NCBI GenBank assembly: GCA_013215145.1
Contig: JABSRP010000032.1
Span: forward strand, 1-64,000
Reading direction: 5' to 3'
Origin: Pseudobacteriovorax sp.
GTDB lineage: Bacteria; Bdellovibrionota_B; Oligoflexia; Oligoflexales; Oligoflexaceae
Length of the DNA: 64,000 bases
The notes under the pieces were generated by a model, which worked only from the letters and a program-made list of their open reading frames with translations, made no database searches and was not told where the DNA came from. The position numbers and the translations under genes were made by a program. Shown here piece after piece: positions 27,228 through 35,300 of this stretch (position 1 is the first letter of the stretch; each line of letters opens with the position of its first letter).

Positions 27228-27788
27228 CTAGCCTGACGAAGAGTGACTAGCAACCTCTAACAGCCAATTTATTGCTTCAGTTTTCATTTCCTCAAAAACT
27301 CCGTCGTTCCTGATTGAAAGGATTGGGCAATTCAGCGTTTTCATCCACTCTTGGTGCCTTTTGCGACTTCTACCATCCAACTCACCTTTATCATATTGGT
27401 AAGCCCATTTGATGAAAGACTCATGCTCGTCAAACATATCCCCACCCTCTTTAACCCTATCGCCGTACTCCCCAAACTCGCGTTCTCGAAGTCTCTTAAC
27501 TCTATTATTAGCATCGGATTGGATGTATAGGACAGCATCAAATAATGGACGGAATGGATCACTCCACGAGTCCATAGACCCCGAAAGTATCCAACCAACT
27601 AAACCTGCCATATCTCCGAGTAGCGACTTATGACGGTCTTCAACAGAATTTTTTTGTCTAAAAGGCGGGTCAGTTTTCTGCCAGTAATAATCGTCTGAAT
27701 CGAAGTGAGTGAGTTGAAAACGTTCGGCGAGGGCTTTACCGAGACTTGTTGTTCCAGAACCAGAAGCCCCAAGAATATGGATTTTCAT
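27228..27788 (-). CDS. P-loop nucleoside/small-molecule kinase-like protein
   Basis: A 186-residue ATPase of the adenylate kinase/DNA topology modulation (FlaR-like) type. The Walker A motif GASGSGTTS (8-16) opens the protein, followed by HFDSDDYYW, where the acidic residues bind substrate or magnesium in related kinases, and a lid-like basic region RVKRLREREFGEYGDR. No signal peptide. AGGGAG precedes the ATG. Probably co-transcribed with the VOC gene downstream. Substrate not determinable. Confidence 0.78.
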   Translation of the reverse strand: MKIHILGASGSGTTSLGKALAERFQLTHFDSDDYYWQKTDPPFRQKNSVEDRHKSLLGDMAGLVGWILSGSMDSWSDPFRPLFDAVLYIQSDANNRVKRLREREFGEYGDRVKEGGDMFDEHESFIKWAYQYDKGELDGRSRKRHQEWMKTLNCPILSIRNDGVFEEMKTEAINWLLEVASHSSSG

Positions 27789-28124
27789 TCAAACTCCCTA
27801 ATCGGTGACAGTCGTTCACTTAGTATCGTCATTCATTGTCTGCAGTTATTAAAACAATCAAAGTTGAAAATTGATTGATCTAGCCTAAGTTGAAACATTT
27901 TTCGTTATTCCCAAGCCAATTTAGCGCTAATATTCAACACTTTATGATAAAATACCCAAATTTGATAACAGAAAAAGTTGATATAACTAACAAATTGGTG
28001 CTACAGTCGGCTACCCATAAAGGGTCTATTGACTTAGAGGGCTTTCAAACTTAGAAGGGCTCGATGAGTGTGATCTTCTCCGATAAATTTTTTAATTCTA
28101 CTAAACTTACACTGGATTCGAAAC
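27789..28124. other. Intergenic stretch
   Basis: About 335 bases between divergently arranged genes. It is AT-rich near 27890-27990 and should hold the promoters. No gene was recognised. Confidence 0.25.
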
Positions 28125-28775
28125 ATGGCTTGCTTCAAATTAATAGGACTGTTCATCAGCCTTAACCTTTCATCTTGCACGACGGTGTCTGATAGAAACC
28201 AATTCGGATTTAAGTACACTGTAAAATACTTTATTGATGAACCCGTAATCACGCTAATCGAAGAGTTTGGGGCACCCGATCATAAAGTTAGGTTAGAAGG
28301 AAGCGGAGAGATTTTCCAATATGACAACCCTTACAACCTTAGCTACTCGCAAACCAACAACTACTACCAAGGAGGCGTGCTAGTGCATAGCTCCGAACCA
28401 ATCTTCTCAAAATGCCAGTTGTTCTTTGGGGTCTCGGAAAATATCGTAAAAAACGTCAAGTGGAAGGGAAATAATTGTATTGGCCGGGCACCGAAGTTCG
28501 TTGAACTTGGGGTTTCGATCCAGGAATCAAACGGCCAACTACTCATTAGTGACGTCATTTGGCCGTCTCCCGCAGCAAAAAGTGGATTTCAAATTGGTGA
28601 CAGGATTTTGAGTGTTGATGACCAAGCTGTTCATTCTGTTTATGAGTTTAAATCTGCGCTTGTCGAGTCCGACTTGGAAAAACCAGTCGTTTCAGTAGAT
28701 AGAAATGAAGTCACGATCAAACTTTCCGCAGATCTTAACCGAGACAGATTTAATATATTGGGTTATCTATTCTAG
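28125..28775 (+). CDS. PDZ-domain lipoprotein
   Basis: A 216-residue protein with a short signal peptide and a probable lipobox LSSC (Cys18). The C-terminal half is a PDZ-like domain: LGVSIQESNGQLLISDVIW, then SPAAKSGFQIGDRILSVDDQAV, which carries the usual A-A-K-S/A-G-L-Q-x-G-D core. No protease triad is present, so it is a binding or scaffold protein rather than a DegP/CtpA-type enzyme. The binding site ahead of ATG 28125 is weak. Stands alone, with a weak hairpin after it. Confidence 0.7.
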   Translation: MACFKLIGLFISLNLSSCTTVSDRNQFGFKYTVKYFIDEPVITLIEEFGAPDHKVRLEGSGEIFQYDNPYNLSYSQTNNYYQGGVLVHSSEPIFSKCQLFFGVSENIVKNVKWKGNNCIGRAPKFVELGVSIQESNGQLLISDVIWPSPAAKSGFQIGDRILSVDDQAVHSVYEFKSALVESDLEKPVVSVDRNEVTIKLSADLNRDRFNILGYLF

Positions 28776-28791
28776 TCGGCCAATCAAATGT

Positions 28792-28813
28792 AAAAAACCT
28801 TAGGAGTTTTTTT
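28792..28813 (+). terminator. Weak A/T-rich terminator
   Basis: An A6-CC-TTA-GG-AG-T7 arrangement could fold as a short hairpin with a T run on the plus strand, just after the PDZ lipoprotein gene. Confidence 0.35.
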
Positions 28814-29024
28814 AATCAAGCATAATTGATTATAATACCGGTCGATTGATGGACTCGTACTTGCAAATCAATAACCACATAATCGTCTCGGAGTATTTTG
28901 AACCAAAAGAGGAAAATCTACAGACGAATTAAAACCATTTATATTTACGGTAAAAAACATCGACCTATCTGGTGCATCGCTCGACAAATCACTTATCCAC
29001 AACGAGATAATCGTCCCCGGCCGA

Positions 29025-30482
29025 CTATACCACTTGCCTAATGTCTTCCCCATAAGAAAGACCCTCAGTAAAGGGAGCTCCTTGCAAGGTATCGTGTTCC
29101 ATAATATACACGTCGCGCTGCCCGCGTTGTCCTACCTGATAGAACCAACGAGAATTTTTCATTTCCTTGGCGGCAGCCTTAAAATCATGGGACTCAACTG
29201 CTTGTCTGAATTTTTTGAACTTAGCCAAGCGTCCGGGCCCCAGATTGAAAATCATGTCGATGAGGATCGCTTGTCTTAGAGGAGATAGGCTTTCGAAAGA
29301 GGAAAACAGGTCGACAATTTTTTCTTCACACTGCTTGAGCTGGACAGAAAAAACCTCATTGATTTGAGTATCTGTGAGAGACAAATCTCCACGGATCAAA
29401 GCATCACAATCGATGCCCATTGATTTTATCAGCTCTTGGTTGGCTTTTTCTTGAAGATTACAGCCGATACCGATGGTAGGAATGCCGAGGCTATCCTGAT
29501 ACACTGTATCGCGGCAACCTTCTCCGAGGCTAATTAAATCTCTAACGAATTGATCTTGACTTGATTTTCTGCCAATCTGGGTATAGTTTTGTCCTGTTGG
29601 CGAAGGTTGAGGTTCGCTAGGGTTTTGAGTCGGCTGAGCTATCAGGTCGGTAACAAGAGATAGCGGAGCTTTGACAATGTCTCTGTCGCGAACTTTCGCC
29701 TTGGGTTTTGGAACATAGGCATTGGGAATCAAGGTATCCAATAAAGACTCTAAGAATTTAACTATTTTTAGCAAAGCTTTATACACCAGCTGCGCAGAAA
29801 AACCACCTGCGATGGCTAGCAAAGGTTTTCCTAGACCATTTAGAGAAGATACATGCGTCTCGTTCGTTCCTTCTACCAGTTTCTCTATCTCTTCAATGGG
29901 AACCAACATTCCTAAAATTGTGCCTGCGACAATTCCTAGGATTACATGGAGCCAGTAGGACGTTTCATAGCTAGGATCGTAAGTACCCCGTTCGACAAAG
30001 CGATTGGCACGAAACAAGGCAGAGAACGAGGCACCAAGTCCGGCAGATGTTACCAGAAATAGTTCATTGAGAAGTAGCGACATTCCGCTGTTGGCGAAGA
30101 GATTAAAGTTTTTGGGATCTCCATTGACCTGACTAGATAAGCTAATCAGTACTAGTGATAGTAGACAGGCAATAGCAAAATACATGAGCTTCCGAATAAG
30201 AGTCAGTCTTGAGAGCCAAGTACGCCCAAATCGTTCCTGATGGCGAATTTGTATCGATTGGGGTGTCATCGGATGGATTGCATCGACCAAATAGTTGTGT
30301 ATTTGCGCTAGGGTTTTGAGAGATAGTTCTTCCTCTTCCCCACCCGTGAAAGAACTATCCAATGACGAGATGACAAGCTCGTCAAGCTTAATTCCACTCT
30401 CGATACTATAGGCAATCATAGCCCCACACTGCTCAAGGTAGGTTCTGCGAATGTCGGATACAGTATTTGCTTTTAAACTCAC
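29025..30482 (-). CDS. Membrane-anchored T4-type lysozyme (GH24 muramidase)
   Basis: A 485-residue protein combining a membrane domain with a peptidoglycan-cutting enzyme. Residues about 98-116, 136-158, 176-195 and 217-240 are hydrophobic segments. After a Pro-rich linker (282-300), residues about 305-475 match phage T4-like lysozymes. The catalytic triad has counterparts: Glu321 in SLGEGCRD, Asp330 in YQDSLG and Thr336 in PTIGIG; the late NSRWFYQVGQR motif is also present. It has no phage neighbours. It is divergent from the nucleotidyl-cyclase toxin gene with a 236-base shared upstream region. It may open the cell wall for export of the neighbouring large proteins, as muramidases do in type 10-like secretion (inference). 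Confidence 0.85.
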   Translation of the reverse strand: MSLKANTVSDIRRTYLEQCGAMIAYSIESGIKLDELVISSLDSSFTGGEEEELSLKTLAQIHNYLVDAIHPMTPQSIQIRHQERFGRTWLSRLTLIRKLMYFAIACLLSLVLISLSSQVNGDPKNFNLFANSGMSLLLNELFLVTSAGLGASFSALFRANRFVERGTYDPSYETSYWLHVILGIVAGTILGMLVPIEEIEKLVEGTNETHVSSLNGLGKPLLAIAGGFSAQLVYKALLKIVKFLESLLDTLIPNAYVPKPKAKVRDRDIVKAPLSLVTDLIAQPTQNPSEPQPSPTGQNYTQIGRKSSQDQFVRDLISLGEGCRDTVYQDSLGIPTIGIGCNLQEKANQELIKSMGIDCDALIRGDLSLTDTQINEVFSVQLKQCEEKIVDLFSSFESLSPLRQAILIDMIFNLGPGRLAKFKKFRQAVESHDFKAAAKEMKNSRWFYQVGQRGQRDVYIMEHDTLQGAPFTEGLSYGEDIRQVV

Positions 30483-30718
30483 CTAGGCCTCCTGATAGCT
30501 GAATCAGTCTTCGGACAATAATGAGGATTCTTAAGTAGAGGATGAAACCTACCGCAAAGAAATGTTCGCGTAAAAGCTGAGTGTTACCTAAGTCATATAA
30601 GGTAATTTGTGCCGCCTTTGACGCCTTAACTTCCCCCAAGATGTTTCGATTTACTCACCACTATGAACTTAAGAATATAAGCGTTCTTTGCGAACGTAGA
30701 TAAAGGAAGAAGGCTAGT
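30483..30718. promoter_or_regulatory. Shared upstream region of muramidase and cyclase-toxin genes
   Basis: A 236-base gap between divergent genes that must hold both promoters. No -35/-10 pair was assigned with confidence. GGAAGAAGG lies just before ATG 30719. Confidence 0.4.
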
Positions 30719-32254
30719 ATGGTTTCTTACGGATCGACAGCAAGACGTGACGCAGGAATTGACGATGTTAATCATACCCGAATCAAACAAGTTGCAGATA
30801 AATTCTGTTCTGTGATTTTGATTCGCTGTGTAAGCCCAGACAATGCAAGTTTGAATCATGCAAATTATGAAACCAAGGGGTTTCACATTAAAGCAAAATC
30901 CTGTAATTTTGGCCCCATGAGGGAATTCATTTGTACCGAGCCGCTGTTGAGCAAGCAGTCATTTAAGAAAGATGGATGGAAAAAACAAAAGGCGTATTTA
31001 GAGCATGCCATCGAAGCTGGAGCAGAAGATATTGGACTAACTCTACAAAAAAGACGAGTCGATGAGTTGGTTAAACTTGGAGTTATTGCCAAAGACTCCA
31101 CAGCACCTGTACCTAGTTACCTCAAAAAATCCGCAACGAATCCCTATCGAAAAACCACAGCGTATAAGGCAAAGTTTAAGCATTGTCCATCTTCAGTGAA
31201 ACTAGATCCTAAAATCAGGGATGTGAAAGATTACATCTATTTTTTGACCACTGACGAAAAAAATCCTGACGCAAAAGACGCACGCTATAAAGTCTACTAT
31301 GTACCTAATTTTTTACTACCGAATCATGCCGAGCGGCTGAAAGTTTTGGCTAACCCGCCGGTGGCGCGAGACTTTGTAGTCCAGCGCTCTGTTGTAGGCC
31401 TAGAGTCTGACGCTACCCTTTTAGGGCGCACATTCGAACAAAGCAATGATTATTTAAGAGCAGTCATCGCAGACTATGATTTGTTTGGTGTTTGGACCAA
31501 TTACAAGGATGACTATGAAAACCACTATATCCATCGGCTACGATTTGACCAATATCTAACACGATTTAGACGCTGTGTCCCAGGAAAAGATTCTATATAT
31601 TTACCGCGCAATATAAAATCGTTTGCTAAATACGAAGATTCGGAAATGGGGAATCTTTCGGCGAATTTGGCCAAGATCATCCGTGCTGTAAATGGTACCG
31701 ACAAAGTAGATGGGCGCCTCAATCAAAACTACACTGATACCAACGATGCAACTATAGATCATAGGCGTCGCAAGTTCTTGCACCATAGCGATGAGACCGG
31801 TCGACCTTGCATCGATTCCGTTGATTTACCGATCTATATTGTTGTTCCCGATCGCTACAATCAATTATCTGACTGTCAAACAGAGATTTTTATCGACGAT
31901 CTTGATGACTTCGTGGATTTTGCAGCAAAATTTTGTAAATCACCCGACTTTCTTGTGGAGTTTAACCCTGGCTGGGAGGATGATATCAAAACCAAACTTT
32001 CAACTAAAAGTATCACATTCGCCAATTATCTTCCTATTCCTGGCGGTGTGAATAATGACCCTGAATTTGCACGCGACAATCGCCTGGGAATCGATCGTAT
32101 TCGCCGGATCATTACCAACGATTACGTTGGCATTAGAGCAGCGGATAGTAGCGTCAACATTGGTCAAACTATATATACCCAGAACAACAACTACTATGGC
32201 CCCAATAAAACGCCCCGTCTGACTGAACTCAGAAAAGGGACTCTACAGGCTTAA
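30719..32254 (+). CDS. CyaA/edema factor/ExoY-like nucleotidyl cyclase toxin
   Basis: A 511-residue protein whose order of motifs follows the catalytic domain of Bordetella CyaA, anthrax edema factor and Pseudomonas ExoY, which make cyclic nucleotides from NTPs. Seen: Arg36 in LIRCVSP, Lys53 and Lys60 in ETKGFHIKAKSCNFGP (same seven-residue spacing as the family's ATP-binding lysines), GLTLQKRRVDELVKLGVI like the family's helix after the first half, and ADYDLF (Asp252, Asp254) matching the two metal-binding aspartates. HHS at 355-357 matches the conserved His region. The usual downstream Asn (N-N-P) appears as GRP, so activity or nucleotide choice may differ. No signal peptide. Operon with the 1708-residue gene 64 bases downstream. 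Confidence 0.8.
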   Translation: MVSYGSTARRDAGIDDVNHTRIKQVADKFCSVILIRCVSPDNASLNHANYETKGFHIKAKSCNFGPMREFICTEPLLSKQSFKKDGWKKQKAYLEHAIEAGAEDIGLTLQKRRVDELVKLGVIAKDSTAPVPSYLKKSATNPYRKTTAYKAKFKHCPSSVKLDPKIRDVKDYIYFLTTDEKNPDAKDARYKVYYVPNFLLPNHAERLKVLANPPVARDFVVQRSVVGLESDATLLGRTFEQSNDYLRAVIADYDLFGVWTNYKDDYENHYIHRLRFDQYLTRFRRCVPGKDSIYLPRNIKSFAKYEDSEMGNLSANLAKIIRAVNGTDKVDGRLNQNYTDTNDATIDHRRRKFLHHSDETGRPCIDSVDLPIYIVVPDRYNQLSDCQTEIFIDDLDDFVDFAAKFCKSPDFLVEFNPGWEDDIKTKLSTKSITFANYLPIPGGVNNDPEFARDNRLGIDRIRRIITNDYVGIRAADSSVNIGQTIYTQNNNYYGPNKTPRLTELRKGTLQA

Positions 32255-32318
32255 AATCGTTCCATCATAAACGATAAAAGCGCTAAATTAATGGGCTTAT
32301 TAATGGGAGAAACTGATA

Positions 32319-35300
32319 ATGGGTCAGGCTGTTAAAAAACTAGGTCTAACGAACAAAGAAAACTTCTTAGAGACATTTGATTCCACGGAGATATTGGTTT
32401 CCTGTGATTTTTTGGATGGAATTTTCGAACCTTTTTTAAAGGCATACTTTTTTCCTGAAGGAGAGATACTTAAGATTTCTGGTGCAGAGATTGTAGAGTC
32501 CGATTCAAAGACTGTTTCAGTAACAGGGAAGGCTGATTTCCTAGGTATTCCCAATGTGCCTACCAAAGCGCTCTTTGAGTTCCTAGATGATGGTAGGGTA
32601 TCACCACGGATTGAGTTTGATATGCTACAAAGAGGACAATCTAGCGACTACTGGCAATTTAGAAAGTCCTTTCCGCTCATGCCGAGTCGGCCAGCAATCA
32701 GTTCGCCGTACCATGGCGAATTGGAGAAAACGTTCGCCGATGAGTTTATCTATAAAGAGGTGAAGGTCATTGTCTGTGACTCTCACTGTTACGAAGACGC
32801 TTATCAGCGAGACCTAACTCCTGGAATCAACGTCTTAGCTAAAGCTAATTTTTATGGTGGGCTAAGCGTTATTTCCCATATGTTATCCAATGATAGTGAA
32901 TCTGTCGTCTACGGTAAAATTATTCGGCCTAAATTTGACACCAATTATTTTGCAGAAGCCTTAAAGGCGATGCAGACCCGTGCCCACAATCAGATCCCAT
33001 TTCCCTGGGATTATTGTGAGACGCTACCCGGACTGCATCTGGAGTCAGACATAGGCGAGGATGTGTCTTTTGACAAGCTTTCCTTCGGCCAACCAAAACT
33101 TCGCATTTATTGTCCTTTCGATGATTGGTCGTCCTACGATACTATTTATAAAACTCAAAAAGCTATAACTGGCGTAATAGATCTCCCAAAGGCAAATATC
33201 AAAGTAGAAGGTGTAGGGGTGATGGCCAGTGATAGTCTGGTTACGATCTATACCAGATTTCAAGGTCTTTCCATAGAAAATTTGAGTCAAATAGCTGGGT
33301 TTGAAGGAGCATCTGACTTTGAATCTCACCTGCCGACTCCTTTGCAAACCACTGTTAAGGAACTCAAAAAACTTGAAATTCTCGATCTCGCATTTACAGT
33401 TAAGAAATCCGCAGCAACTGGTCAAACCGTTCCAAAATTGGCTCTAAGCTATGCCATGGTCAATATTGGATTTCGAGAGCTACAGTGGGAACTATGGGAC
33501 GATCATATTATTGTGGACGGTTTATCCTTCCGTTTTGAGCTGATTGATAGTGAGAAAAAAACAATAAGGGCTTCTTTCACGGCCGCTTCAAGTTTTAACA
33601 ATTTGCCAATTACCATTACCGGTACCAAGTGGGGGAAGCAGTATATCATCAACGCGTCTCTGGATAATGAAACAACCCTACCATTCAAAGCCTTTATGAA
33701 ACGCTATGCTCCGGATCTTCCCGTTCCAGGAGATCTGACCATTGACAGCTTCTCTCTTGAAATATGCCTCGGATCTTATGTCTCTGTCACGGGCAGTTTA
33801 GCCAATGAACCCGATGCCTGGGAAATAGATGTGGGATCGACAACCATTGCTGTCGAAAATCTATCTTTCGAGCTAAATAAGATTTTTGGAACAAGTGCAG
33901 GCCAGGGTTCTCTCCAAGGGTTCGTGACAGGTACTATCGAACTAGATGAATTTACTCTGCAGGTAAACTATGCCCTTCCCAACAACCTAACTTTAAAGGC
34001 AAACATTCCAAGCCTGCAGCTTTCAAAGTTACAAAAACAGCTCACGGGCTCTACGCTTGGAGGACCATCGGGATTCGATCTTGAACTTAGTAACACCCAA
34101 CTGGTAGCTAAGGTCGAAAAAACAGCTCTTCAATTTAAAGCCTTAAGTACTATCCATGATTTGGGGATGCTCGCTTTTCAGATCGGCAAGACCAATAATG
34201 AGTGGGGAGCAGCAGCAGGAGTCTATCTAGAAGACGCTAGGCTTTCAGAAATTGATGGCCTAGAATTTTTGTCTCCCATTGATAAAGCGATACAGTTTAA
34301 AGATCTCACTATTATTGTATCAAGTTTGGATGACGCCAATTTTAGGTTTCCAAGCAGTGCGGAGTTTAACGATCAACAAGGACAAAATTCCACAGGTATT
34401 AGGCTACCGGAAGCGCCTTCGGGAGTATCACGAGGACTTTGTGCACATGGTACCTGGATTCTGAATAAAAAAGATAGGGTACACAAACTGCTGTTGGAAA
34501 CCTTTGGATTGGATGAAGGACTCCCTGTCACTGTACAGGTCAGCAACCCCCAAGGGCGACCTCCATCCGTTCACCTATTTGCATCTGTGGCAGGTGAATT
34601 TGATAACACTCCGTTTCGACTTCAAGTCGGCCTAAAAATGCAGTCTGGGAGCAGAATCGAGTATTATGTTACCGGTCGCGGTGAAATTAGTATCGACAAG
34701 CAAAAAATGATGATGGATTTGGGGGTTAGTGTCACGATAAGCGGATTTTCGCTTTCAGGATCTCTACAAGGAACTCTTGATCTCCACGGACTTAAACTAA
34801 GTGATCTCGGATTCATGGGTTCGATCAATTGGGCCGGTGTACCAGGCTTCGGGTTTGCAGGACGCATCAATACCAAAGCATTCCAGTCTTCTATCGTTAT
34901 GTTAGTCGATTCAGCGAATATGGGGATGGTTCTCGCCGGTTCTATCAGCGAACTCACAGCATATAAAGTGCTAACAGGGGTCGTGGGGCTGAAGCAGGTG
35001 CCAAAGGAATTAGTAGCTCCTCTTAAAAAAGTAGAGCTACGTGGGACGCAAGAATTCAAAGTTCGCAAAGGCTTGGTTAAGGATCTCGATAGTAAAAATC
35101 TAAGGAGTATCTCTGAAGCCTTTAGTAAGAGTGGCAACGTCTCACTTTCCTCAAGTGAGAATGATTCTTTATTAGTCGTCAATAAAAAAGGAAAAAAATG
35201 GTACCTCACTAACCGAAGAGATAAGTTAAAAACCTTCCAAATAGAGTTAGTGAATGACAAGGTTCGTATAGTCGTAGCACCTCAGATTTATATATGTACC

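Noticed and set aside
29025..30482. Phage lysis gene or prophage remnant
   Set aside because: No other phage genes nearby, and the lysozyme carries a long membrane domain; treated as a cellular gene.
34664..35260. 198-codon minus-strand frame inside the giant gene
   Set aside because: It lies antisense to the 1708-residue frame, which is strongly supported; composition is low-information.
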